Notes under the pieces: generated by a model
Told to the model about the DNA's origin: nothing
Database searches by the model: none
The model's input: the letters and a program-made list of their open reading frames with translations, nothing else
Position numbers and translations under genes: made by a program
From: Crossiella equi
GTDB lineage: Bacteria > Actinomycetota > Actinomycetes > Mycobacteriales > Pseudonocardiaceae
DNA length: 64,000 bases
Direction of reading: 5' to 3'
Assembly (NCBI RefSeq): GCF_017876755.1
Contig: NZ_JAGIOO010000001.1
Location: 4,511,786 to 4,575,785 of the forward strand
Shown here: piece after piece, positions 16,948 through 24,756 of the stretch
How positions within the stretch are numbered: position 1 is the stretch's first letter
Layout of the letters: each line of letters starts with the position of its first letter

Positions 16948-18411
16948 ATGCGTGTTCGTCGTCTGTCCGTTGGGGTTGCCCTGGCCGCGGTGGGGGTGTT
17001 GGCGTTGGCGCCCGTTGCCGGGGCCGCGCCGCCGCCCACGACGCCGGTGCCCAGTCCCGTTGATCCCGGGCAGCCCGGGATGACCGATCCGAACGCACCC
17101 AAGCTGCCGCCGCTCGTGGCTGATGCCGGGACCGGGATCGGGATCGTTCGGGTGTTGCCCGGGTCGGTGCAGACCAACGCGCCTGGGCTCACCGATGAGG
17201 ACGAGAAGAAGCTGCCCAAGCAGGCCGTTGGGGAGCTTGGGCTCGGGTTGGCTTCCGCGCAGGTGAACTCGCAGGCGTTCCTGACCTTCGAGCGGGCGAT
17301 TGCCGAGTCCTCGCCGTTCGGGTTCGCCGTCAACGGGCGGGCGCCCCGGGTGCCCGGTGGGCTGTCGCAGATGGCCGTGCCCGACAACGCCCGGCCCACC
17401 ACCGGTGGGTTGACGCCGCCCGCGTCGCCCTTGGACGCGCTGCTCAAGGTCGGGGCGTTGCAGGGGAGTGTGCACGCCCGGTGGGACGAGAAGCTCGGGC
17501 CCTGCGTGGAGCCCGTGGCCGATGCCCGGACCTCGTTGGCCAGTCTGTCCGCCGTCAACGTCATCCCCACCCTGCCCGGGACCGCCGAGCTCGGGAAGGT
17601 GTTGCCCGGCAAGGACATCAAGCTCGACGGGCCGCTGAGCCAGCTCGGCGGGCTGCTGTCCGGGGAGAAGTCCGCCAACGGGGCCGGGGCGCTGCTCCGG
17701 CTGCCCGACCTGTTCAGCGCCCGCTCCACCGTGCGCCTCATCGACGTGCCCGGGGTGAAGGGCAAGGCCGTGCAGGCCACGTCCACGTTGCAGGTGGCCT
17801 CCATCCAGCTGCTCGCCGGGACGCCCGCCGAGGTGCGGATCGACGTGGTCAGCCAGCCCAAGCTCACCGCGATCTCGACCGGGGACGCCAAGACGTCCTC
17901 GGTGAAGTACGAGGCGCCCGTGCTGCGAGTCAGCCAGGGCGGCAAGGAGCTCGGCAAGCTCGACGCCGCCAACCCCAAGCTGGACGTGCCGATCCCGGTG
18001 CTGGGCGGGGCCTTGAACCTCGGCGTGCTGCGACTGAGCACGGCCCAGGTCAACGAGAAGCGGGACGGCTCGGCCGTGGGGGCCGTGGCCCGGCTGTTCG
18101 ACCTCGCGCTGCTGCCCACCGACGCCCTGAAACTGCCCGGACTGCCCAGCTCGCTCGTGCAGATCTCGTTGGGGGAACAGGTGGTTCGCGCCGCCGCGCC
18201 CGCGGGCGGGTACCCGTGCACGCCGGTCGCCGCGCCCACCAGCACCGCGCCCGCACCCGGTGCGCCCGCGCCGCAGGGGGCCGTGCCGCCGCTGGCTTAC
18301 ACCAACGGGGCCTACCAGACCGTGCCGCTGCTGTGGGCCGGGTTCATCCTGCTGCTGTCCGGCGTGGTCATCGTGGCCGCGCTGCCGGACCGCAGGCGCT
18401 ACCAGCGGTGA
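16948..18411 (+). CDS. secreted, C-terminally membrane-anchored protein of unknown function
   Basis: 487 aa. A clean signal peptide (basic start, hydrophobic core, cleavage near AGAAPPP) and a final membrane segment followed by DRRRYQR put the body outside the cell, anchored at the C-terminus. There is no LPxTG motif. The ectodomain is Gly/Leu/Pro-rich with many short strands; a Pro/Ala linker precedes the anchor. Two cysteines (GPCVEP and YPCTPV) could pair. GAGGAGGGG precedes the ATG. Codon use is similar to its neighbours but with more GGG and TTG codons in the first half. I do not recognise the family. Confidence 0.75.
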   Translation: MRVRRLSVGVALAAVGVLALAPVAGAAPPPTTPVPSPVDPGQPGMTDPNAPKLPPLVADAGTGIGIVRVLPGSVQTNAPGLTDEDEKKLPKQAVGELGLGLASAQVNSQAFLTFERAIAESSPFGFAVNGRAPRVPGGLSQMAVPDNARPTTGGLTPPASPLDALLKVGALQGSVHARWDEKLGPCVEPVADARTSLASLSAVNVIPTLPGTAELGKVLPGKDIKLDGPLSQLGGLLSGEKSANGAGALLRLPDLFSARSTVRLIDVPGVKGKAVQATSTLQVASIQLLAGTPAEVRIDVVSQPKLTAISTGDAKTSSVKYEAPVLRVSQGGKELGKLDAANPKLDVPIPVLGGALNLGVLRLSTAQVNEKRDGSAVGAVARLFDLALLPTDALKLPGLPSSLVQISLGEQVVRAAAPAGGYPCTPVAAPTSTAPAPGAPAPQGAVPPLAYTNGAYQTVPLLWAGFILLLSGVVIVAALPDRRRYQR

Positions 18412-18416
18412 GGACG

Positions 18417-18446
18417 GGGGTGGCCCGCCCGCGCGCGGACCACCCC
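18417..18446. terminator. hairpin between convergent genes
   Basis: GGGGTGG/CCACCCC with an inner CCGC/GCGG pair, located between the anchored-protein stop and the GH88 stop; followed rightward by TCGTTCCT. Confidence 0.65.
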
Positions 18447-18456
18447 TCGTTCCTCG

Positions 18457-19677
18457 TCAGAGACCGATCGCCTTGGCGATCTCCCGGGGCTTGAGCACCC
18501 GGAGGATGGCCTCCATCAGGTAGTAGTCGCCGTACGGCAGCGAGACCTCGATGCCGTTCTCCGCGCGGCGGTTCTTCGTCCCGCGCGCCAGCACCGCGTC
18601 GTGGTGCGGGATCTTCGTGGTGAGGCAGGTGCGGGACAGCGCGTCCAGCACGGTCAGCGCGGTGGTGTAGTACTTCGCGTTGCCGGTGATCTTGGCCAGG
18701 TCCAGCAGACCGCACGCGGTGACCGCGCCCGCCGAGGAGTCGCGGATGTCGTGGGGCGCCAACGGGGAGCGGTAGTCCCAGATCGGCACCGGGCTCTCCG
18801 CGAGGTAGGGCAGCACGTGGTCGGCCATCCGGGTGGCCGCGGTGAGGAACTCGCGGTTGCCGGTGCGGCGGTAGGTGGTGGCGAAGCCGTAGATGCCCCA
18901 GGCCTGGCCGCGCGCCCAGCACGAGGTCGGGCTGTAGCCCTGCACGGTGTTCGGGCCGAGCGTGGCACCGCTGACCGGGTCGAAGTCGAACACGTGCGGG
19001 GTGGAGCCGTCCGGGCGGATGAAGTGCTTGATCGTGGTGCGCGCGTGGTTGGTCGCGATGTCGGCGTACTTGGCGTTGCCGCTGACCTCGGTCGCCCAGT
19101 ACAGGAAGTCGAGGTTCATCATCGTGTCGATGATCGTGCGGCCCGCGTTGCCGGTGGAGCCGAGCGAGCCCCAGGCGCGGATGAACTTGCCCGCGGCGTT
19201 GTACCGCTTGCTCAGCGACTCCGCCGCCTGCAACGCGCCGTCCCGCCAGGAGGCCTCACCGGTGAGCCGCCACGCGGTGACCCAGGACGGGTAGAACAGG
19301 AAGCCCATGTCGTGCGTGCCGGTGTCCGGGATGCGCGGGGTCAGGCGCAGCGCCGCCTCGCGCGCCCAGGTCTCGAACTGCTTGTCGCCGCTGTCCACGT
19401 ACCCCAGCCACAGCAGGCCGGGCCAGAAGCCGCCGACCCAGCCGCCGTCGTTGACCGGGATCCACTTCTCGAACTTGGTCTCCTCCGGGAAGGTCTTGAC
19501 GTTGGGCGCGGTCTGGCGCAGCTTCGCGACCGCGTAGTCCAGCGTCTGCCGCAGCCGTGCCGGGTTGGGTGCGAACGCCTCCTGTGCGGGCGCGGCGAGC
19601 GCACCCGGCTGCATGGCCAGTGCTCCGGCGGTTGCTGCGGCTCCGGTGAGCAGCACACGTCGGGATAACGCGGTCAT
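18457..19677 (-). CDS. secreted glycoside hydrolase family 88 (unsaturated uronyl hydrolase)
   Basis: 406 aa. GH88 enzymes remove the 4,5-unsaturated uronic acid left at the non-reducing end by polysaccharide lyases (from glycosaminoglycans, gellan, xanthan or related polymers). Seen here: (alpha/alpha)-barrel pattern with DGGWVGGFWPGLLWLGY, GTHDMGFLF, TIIDTMMNLDFLYWA (catalytic Asp region), SCWARGQAWGIYG and IRDSSAGAV. The N-terminus MTALSRRVLLTGAAATAG resembles a Tat signal, so it should act outside the cell. AGAGGAC precedes the ATG. It is the second gene behind the permease (51-nt gap), and its product is the substrate of KduI encoded divergently. Relative GH105 is an alternative family. 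Confidence 0.85.
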   Translation of the reverse strand: MTALSRRVLLTGAAATAGALAMQPGALAAPAQEAFAPNPARLRQTLDYAVAKLRQTAPNVKTFPEETKFEKWIPVNDGGWVGGFWPGLLWLGYVDSGDKQFETWAREAALRLTPRIPDTGTHDMGFLFYPSWVTAWRLTGEASWRDGALQAAESLSKRYNAAGKFIRAWGSLGSTGNAGRTIIDTMMNLDFLYWATEVSGNAKYADIATNHARTTIKHFIRPDGSTPHVFDFDPVSGATLGPNTVQGYSPTSCWARGQAWGIYGFATTYRRTGNREFLTAATRMADHVLPYLAESPVPIWDYRSPLAPHDIRDSSAGAVTACGLLDLAKITGNAKYYTTALTVLDALSRTCLTTKIPHHDAVLARGTKNRRAENGIEVSLPYGDYYLMEAILRVLKPREIAKAIGL

Positions 19678-19728
19678 GTTGTCCTCTTCTCGGGGGAGTG
19701 CCTCACGGGGAAGGGGTGGCGCCCAGGT

Positions 19729-21330
19729 TCAGGGGGTGGGGACCATCCAGCCCAGCACGGGCGTGGACTGGAGGTAGCTGATGACGCACATGGCCAGTAG
19801 GAGCACCAGGCTCCAGCCGAACACGCGGCGGAACAGGTCGCCCTCCTTGCCGACCAGGCCGACCGCGGCGGTGCCGATGGCCAGGTTCTGCGGCGAGATC
19901 ATCTTGGCCATCACGCCGCCGGAGGAGTTGCTCGCGCCGAACAGGATCGGGGACGCGCCCACCTGCTGCGCCGCTGTGGTCTGGAGGCCGCCGAACAGGG
20001 CGTTCGCGCCCGCGTCGGTGCCGGTGATGGTGACGCCGAACCAGCCGACGATCGGCGAGAGGAAGGCGAAGAACGCGCCGGTCCCGGCCAGCCACACGCC
20101 GAGCGTGATGATCTGCCCGGACAGGTTCATCACGTAGGACAGCGCGAACACGCTCAGGATGGCCAGGATCGCCCAGCCGAACTGGCGGATCGTGCGCCCG
20201 TAGATGCGCAGCGCGGCACCGGGCGAGACCTTCAGCACCAGCAGCGAGAGCAAGCCGGAGAGCAGCAGCAGCGTGCCGGTGGCCGCGCCGATGTTGAAGG
20301 TGTACACGGTGGAGACCGCTTTCCCGTTCGCGGCGGCCACGTGCAGGCCCGGCCACTGGAACACCCAGGTGGCTTTGCCCAGCAACGCTTTCACCGCGTC
20401 GAACTGGGCCAGCGAGAAGACCGCCACGATGATCGCGTACGGCGCGAACGCGGTGACCACGTCCCGGCGCGAGTCCTCGGGCCCGTCGGCGTCCCCGGTA
20501 CCTCCGCCCACGCGCACCCGGTCGCGCTGCCGGACCCGGGTGACCAGCAGGACCGCGCCGACCGAGACGATCGCGGCGATGATGTCGCACAGCCGGTAGG
20601 AGATGTAGTTCGACACCACGAACTGCGTGCTGCCGAAGGACAGGCCCGCGGCCAGCGCCACCGGCCACGCCTCGCGCAGGCCACGCTTGCCGTCGGTGAT
20701 GAAGACCAGCAGGAACGGCACCGCCACGGCCAGGATGGACACCTGGCGCCCGGCCATCGCGCCATAGGCGTCCGCGGACAGGCCGGTGACCGAGCTGAGC
20801 ACGGTGATCGGGTTGCCCATGCCGCCGAAGGCGACCGGCGCGGTGTCCGCGACCAGCGACAACGTGGCCGCCTTGAGCGGGTGCACGCCGAGCGCGATGA
20901 GCATGACCGAGCAGATCGCGACCGGCCCGCCGCCTCCGGCAAGCGCTTCCAACAGAGCGCCGAAGGAGAACGCGATGACGATCGCCTGCACCCTCGGGTC
21001 GTCGCTGATCGAGCTGAACGCCCTGCGCAGCACGTTGAAGTGTCCGCTGTGGACGGTCAGGTTGTAGATCCAGATCGCGTTGAAGGTGATCCACAGGACC
21101 ACCAGCACGCTCTGCCCGGCGCCGTAGGCGGCCGCGTTGAGCGCCAGCCCGGCGGGCATCGAGTAGCCGAACACCGCGATGAGCAGGGACAACACCAGCG
21201 TGGCCAGGCCCGCCCAGTGCGCCTTCCAACGGAAGACGCCCAGCAGCACGAGCAGGGTCACCAGCGGCAGCAGCGCGAGCAGGGCGGAGAGGAAGAGCGA
21301 TCCCGTGGGGTTCGGGTCCTGCTGGTACAC
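19729..21330 (-). CDS. LctP-family permease (L-lactate permease type)
   Basis: 533 aa, about 13 membrane segments. Similarity to LldP/LctP is clear over the whole length: YQQDPNPTGSLFLSALLALLP at the start, FGALLEALAGGGGPVAI, TAPVAFGGMGNPI, GWFGVTITGTDAGANALFGG, and KMISPQNLAIGTAAVGLVGKE near the end. GTG 21330 is used because GAGAGGA lies 8 nt ahead; longer frames run into the divergent promoter. Known members carry lactate/glycolate. Its place between a GH88 gene and kduI/kduD suggests it imports a deoxy-keto-uronate instead, which would be a new substrate. That is inference. Confidence 0.9.
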   Translation of the reverse strand: MYQQDPNPTGSLFLSALLALLPLVTLLVLLGVFRWKAHWAGLATLVLSLLIAVFGYSMPAGLALNAAAYGAGQSVLVVLWITFNAIWIYNLTVHSGHFNVLRRAFSSISDDPRVQAIVIAFSFGALLEALAGGGGPVAICSVMLIALGVHPLKAATLSLVADTAPVAFGGMGNPITVLSSVTGLSADAYGAMAGRQVSILAVAVPFLLVFITDGKRGLREAWPVALAAGLSFGSTQFVVSNYISYRLCDIIAAIVSVGAVLLVTRVRQRDRVRVGGGTGDADGPEDSRRDVVTAFAPYAIIVAVFSLAQFDAVKALLGKATWVFQWPGLHVAAANGKAVSTVYTFNIGAATGTLLLLSGLLSLLVLKVSPGAALRIYGRTIRQFGWAILAILSVFALSYVMNLSGQIITLGVWLAGTGAFFAFLSPIVGWFGVTITGTDAGANALFGGLQTTAAQQVGASPILFGASNSSGGVMAKMISPQNLAIGTAAVGLVGKEGDLFRRVFGWSLVLLLAMCVISYLQSTPVLGWMVPTP

Positions 21331-21360
21331 GACTTCGGGTCCTCTCGCCTGACACAGGGT

Positions 21361-21386
21361 TGTTCCGTCGACAAGAACGGTGTTCC
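21361..21386. promoter_or_regulatory. repeat/palindrome in the divergent uronate promoter
   Basis: TGTTCC occurs twice (21361-21366 and 21381-21386), 20 bp apart, and the second copy overlaps the palindrome GAAC-GGT-GTTC (21375-21385). Two helical turns of spacing in the 140-bp gap between permease and kduI suits an operator for the IclR regulator of this island. Confidence 0.45.
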
Positions 21387-21470
21387 ATAGGCGGCGAGCC
21401 ACATCGTTACATCGCTCGGTCCGAATCGTAAAGGGCCATCCAGCGCAGACGCCCCGCCGGAGGCAAATTC

Positions 21471-22301
21471 ATGCAGATCAGGCACGCGACAAATCCCGCC
21501 CAGATCGACGGTTTCGACACCGAGGCGCTCCGCGCGCACTACCTGGTAGCGGATCTTTTCGAGCCCGGACAGGTGCACACGGTGTACTCGCACGAGGACC
21601 GGACGGTGCTCGGCGGGGCCGTGCCGAGGCCCGGCGAGCCCCTGCGGCTGCCGTCGGCCGACCCGCTCCGCGCCGAGAACTTCCTGGCACGGCGCGAGCT
21701 GGCGGTCGTGGCGGTGCGCGGCGGCGGCACCGTGACCGTGGACGGCACGGCGTACCAACTGGCTCATCGAGACTGCCTCTACGTCGGCCGGGGAGCGGTC
21801 GAGGTGCTGTTCGAAGCGGACGGAACGGACTCCCCGCATTTCTACCTCTTCTCCACTCCAGCCCACACCAGCCATCCGACGGAATTGGCGCGGTTCACGG
21901 ATGTGGACATTCTTGAATTGGGCGATCAGCGCACCGCGAACGTCCGCACGATCAGAAAGTTCATCCATGTGAATGGAATCTCCTCGTGCCAGCTCGTACT
22001 CGGCATCACCACGCTCGAGGAGGGCTCGGTGTGGAACACGATGCCCCCGCACACGCACGACCGGCGCACCGAGTGCTATCTCTACTTCGACCTGCCCGAG
22101 GAGCACCGGGTGATCCACCTGCTCGGTGAGCCGACGGCGACCAGGAACCTGGTGGTGTCCAACGAGCAGGCGGTGATCTCGCCCAGCTGGTCCGTCCACA
22201 GTGGAGCGGGCACGCACGCCTACTCGTTCGTGTGGGCCATGGGCGGGGAGAACCAGGCCTACGACGACATGGACCCGGTCGCCCTGACCGAGTTGCGCTG
22301 A
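21471..22301 (+). CDS. kduI: 5-keto-4-deoxyuronate isomerase
   Basis: Cupin-fold zinc isomerase that turns 4-deoxy-5-ketouronate, the spontaneous product of unsaturated uronate, into 2,5-diketo-3-deoxygluconate. 276 aa, as in E. coli (278). The metal-binding motif MPPHTHDRRTECYLYFD is intact, and YVGRGAVEVLF and MGGENQAYDDMD are family hallmarks. CGGAGG lies about 8 nt before the ATG. The first gene of kduI-kduD-iclR. A cluster of less GC-rich codons near residues 125-165 is mildly unusual. Confidence 0.95.
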   Translation: MQIRHATNPAQIDGFDTEALRAHYLVADLFEPGQVHTVYSHEDRTVLGGAVPRPGEPLRLPSADPLRAENFLARRELAVVAVRGGGTVTVDGTAYQLAHRDCLYVGRGAVEVLFEADGTDSPHFYLFSTPAHTSHPTELARFTDVDILELGDQRTANVRTIRKFIHVNGISSCQLVLGITTLEEGSVWNTMPPHTHDRRTECYLYFDLPEEHRVIHLLGEPTATRNLVVSNEQAVISPSWSVHSGAGTHAYSFVWAMGGENQAYDDMDPVALTELR

Positions 22302-22311
22302 GGAGCCCCGG

Positions 22312-23079
22312 GTGAACGTCGCAGTCCAGCAGCTGTTCTCGTTGCGCGGGCGTACCGCGCTGGTCACCGGCGCACGCACCGGCATCGGCCGGGCCATCGC
22401 CAACGGCCTGGCCAGCGCCGGTGCCGACCTGGTGCTGCTCGGCCGCAGCGGGGACCTCGCCGAGGTCGAGGCCGAGATCCGCGAGCACGGGGTGAAGGCG
22501 CGCAGCCTCGTGGTGGACCTGGCCGAGCCCGAAGCGGTACAGCAGGAGGTCGGTGCGCTGCTGGCGAACCAGGAAGTCGACGTCCTGGTCAACAACGCGG
22601 GCACGATCCACCGCCAGCCGGCGGCAGAGGTGCCGCTCGCGGACTGGCGGCGCGTGCTCAGCGTGAACCTGGACTCGGTGTTCGCCCTGTGCCAGCTGGC
22701 CGGGCGGCAGATGGTCGAGCGCGGCTCGGGCAAGATCATCAACATCGCCTCGCTGCTCAGCTTCCAGGGCGGCATCCTGGTGCCCGCCTACACCGCCAGC
22801 AAGCACGCGGTGGCCGGGCTGACCACGGCGCTGGCCAACGAGTGGGCCGAGCACGGCGTGCAGGTCAACGCGATCGCGCCCGGCTACATCAGCACGAACA
22901 ACACCGCGGCCATCCGCGCGGACCACGTGCGCGAGCCCGCGATCCGGGGCCGCATCCCGGCGGGCCGCTGGGGCGACCCGGAGGACCTGGTCGGCGCCGC
23001 GGTGTTCCTGGCCTCGCCCGCGTCCAACTACGTCAACGGCCACGTCCTGGTCGTCGACGGGGGCTGGATGGGCCGGTGA
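22312..23079 (+). CDS. kduD: 2-deoxy-D-gluconate 3-dehydrogenase (KduD)
   Basis: Short-chain dehydrogenase that reduces 2,5-diketo-3-deoxygluconate to KDG with NAD(P)H. The cofactor loop TGARTGIGRA (about residues 19-28), NNAG, the catalytic Ser in SLLSFQGG and Y-x-x-x-K (YTASK) are all present, and the C-terminus ends in VDGGWMGR, the usual KduD ending. 255 aa, GTG start with GAGGAG upstream, 10 nt after kduI. Its stop overlaps the start of the regulator gene (GTGA). Confidence 0.93.
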   Translation: MNVAVQQLFSLRGRTALVTGARTGIGRAIANGLASAGADLVLLGRSGDLAEVEAEIREHGVKARSLVVDLAEPEAVQQEVGALLANQEVDVLVNNAGTIHRQPAAEVPLADWRRVLSVNLDSVFALCQLAGRQMVERGSGKIINIASLLSFQGGILVPAYTASKHAVAGLTTALANEWAEHGVQVNAIAPGYISTNNTAAIRADHVREPAIRGRIPAGRWGDPEDLVGAAVFLASPASNYVNGHVLVVDGGWMGR

Positions 23080-23816
23080 CGGAGGCCCCGCCGGGCGCGG
23101 TGGAGAAGGCGCTCGCGGTGCTGGAGGCGCTGGCCGAGCACGGGCGCGTCACCGATCTGGCCCGGGTGACCGGGCTGCCGAAGTCCACCGTGCACCGGGT
23201 GTTGCGGACGCTGGTCGAGCAGGGGTTCGCCCTGCCCGACCAGCACGGCAACTACCTGGCCGGGCCGAAGGTGCTGGCGCTGGCCGGGCGGGTGCTGCAC
23301 CGCCTGGACCCGGCCCGCCGGGCCCGGGCACCGCTGGCGGCGTTGCAGGCCGATACCGGCGGCACGGTGCACCTCGCCGTGCTCACCGGCGATGAACTGG
23401 TGTGCGTGGACCGGGTCGAGGGCGACAAGCCGTACCGCCTGGCCTCGCGCGCGGGCCGGGCGCTGCCCTTGCACCGCAGCGCGATCGGCAAGGCCGTGCT
23501 GGCCGCGTTGCCGCCCGCCGAGCTGACCGCGGTGCTGGCGCGGCTGCCCCTGTCCCCCACCTCGCCGATCGCGGTGCGCGAGGCGCTGGCCCCGGTCCGG
23601 CGGGCCGGGTTCGCGCTGGACGACGAGGAGCACCAGGCGGGTGTGCGCTGCGTGGGTGCGGTGGTGCGCGACCACACCGGCGCGGTGCTCGGGGGTGTGG
23701 ACGTCTCCGCGCTGGCGATCGAGCACACCATGGCCGAGCTGCGCGAACACGGGCACCGGGTGGTGCGGGCGGCGGCCGAGGTCTCGCTCGCGTTCGGCCA
23801 CACCCCTACCCTGTGA
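23076..23816 (+). CDS. IclR family regulator of the uronate genes
   Basis: 246 aa. Winged helix at the N-terminus (DLARVTGLPKSTVHRVLRTLVEQG) and an IclR effector domain (SAIGKAVLAALP, then the DDEEHQAGVRCVGAVVRD motif). The GTG overlaps the kduD TGA by 4 nt, so it is translationally coupled to the pathway. Known relatives such as KdgR sense KDG or related keto-deoxy acids and repress uronate catabolism, which fits here. Kinase and aldolase for KDG are not in the window. Confidence 0.9.
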   Translation: MTEAPPGAVEKALAVLEALAEHGRVTDLARVTGLPKSTVHRVLRTLVEQGFALPDQHGNYLAGPKVLALAGRVLHRLDPARRARAPLAALQADTGGTVHLAVLTGDELVCVDRVEGDKPYRLASRAGRALPLHRSAIGKAVLAALPPAELTAVLARLPLSPTSPIAVREALAPVRRAGFALDDEEHQAGVRCVGAVVRDHTGAVLGGVDVSALAIEHTMAELREHGHRVVRAAAEVSLAFGHTPTL

Positions 23817-23826
23817 CCCACATTAC

Positions 23827-23906
23827 AGAACGACTGTTCTCCCCCCTCTTGTACTCGGCTCGACATCGGCCGTAACGTTCTCCCCAGCAGAGAGAACGAA
23901 CGTTCT
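23827..23906 (+). promoter_or_regulatory. promoter flanked by two GAAC-N4-GTTC palindromes
   Basis: AGAAC-GACT-GTTCT (23827-23840) and AGAACG-AA-CGTTCT (23893-23906) both contain GAAC-N4-GTTC. Between them lies a candidate promoter, TTGTAC (23849) - 18 nt - TAACGT (23873). Sites flanking the promoter of one gene suggest repression, by LexA or another regulator that uses the same core. Confidence 0.5.
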
Positions 23907-23928
23907 TTCCGGTCCGGAGGAGCCAGCC

Positions 23929-24756
23929 ATGAGCACCAAGACCGCCGACACCGTCCTGCTGATCCACGGCCTCTGGCTGACCCCGAAGAGCTGGGACGGC
24001 TGGGTCGCCCGCTTCACCGAGCAGGGCTACCGCGTGCTCACCCCCGGCTGGCCCGGCGTCACCACGCCCGAGGAGGTCAACGCCGACCCGGCGCGCCTGG
24101 ACGGCCTGGGCATCACCGAGATCGTCGACCACTACGCCGGGATCATCGACGGCCTGGACCGCCAGCCGATCCTGATGGGCCACTCCTTCGGCGGCCTGAT
24201 CGTGCAGATGCTGCTGGACCGCGGTTACGGCGCGGCGGGTGTGGCCATCCACTCCGGCGCCCCCAAGGGCGTGTGGCGGTTGCCGCTGCCCACCCTGCGC
24301 TCAGGCCTGCCGGTGCTGGGCAACCCGTTCAACGTGCGCCGCTCGGTACCGCTCAACGAGAAGCAGTTCCGCTACTCCTTCGGCAACCTGCTCAGCGTGG
24401 AGGAGTCCCGCCGCACCTGGCAGGAGCAGGCCATCCCCGGACCGGGCCGCCCGTACTTCCAGGCCGCGCTGGCCAACCTCAACCCGCGCGCCGTCACCAC
24501 GATCGACCGCCGCAACCCCGACCGCGCCCCGCTGCTCGTCGTCGGCGGCGGCAGGGACCACGTGGTCACCGCGAGCTACTCGCGGGCGAACTACCGCGTG
24601 CAGCGGCACAACCCGAACCTGACCGAGTACCTGGAGTACCCCGAGCGCGGGCACCTGACCGCGAGCGACCCGGGCTGGGAAGAGGTCGCGGACACCACGC
24701 TGGCCTGGGCCGTGCGGAACCAGCGCGCGTCGGTCAACCTTGCGCCAGCGTCGTGA
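23929..24756 (+). CDS. alpha/beta hydrolase
   Basis: 275-aa serine hydrolase without a signal peptide. Visible: oxyanion-hole sequence LLIHGLW, nucleophile elbow GHSFGG (Ser about residue 87), acidic residue region VVGGGRDHVV and the catalytic His in YPERGHL. GGAGGAGCC precedes the ATG. Substrate unknown; the fold covers esterases, lactonases, haloperoxidase-like and other enzymes. It has its own promoter with two palindromes and ends 23 nt inside the convergent holB gene. Confidence 0.87.
   Translation: MSTKTADTVLLIHGLWLTPKSWDGWVARFTEQGYRVLTPGWPGVTTPEEVNADPARLDGLGITEIVDHYAGIIDGLDRQPILMGHSFGGLIVQMLLDRGYGAAGVAIHSGAPKGVWRLPLPTLRSGLPVLGNPFNVRRSVPLNEKQFRYSFGNLLSVEESRRTWQEQAIPGPGRPYFQAALANLNPRAVTTIDRRNPDRAPLLVVGGGRDHVVTASYSRANYRVQRHNPNLTEYLEYPERGHLTASDPGWEEVADTTLAWAVRNQRASVNLAPAS

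Noticed and set aside
21470-23816. Alginate-degradation rather than pectin/GAG-type pathway
   Set aside because: KduI together with KduD and GH88 indicates 4-deoxy-5-ketouronate; alginate monomers bypass KduI.
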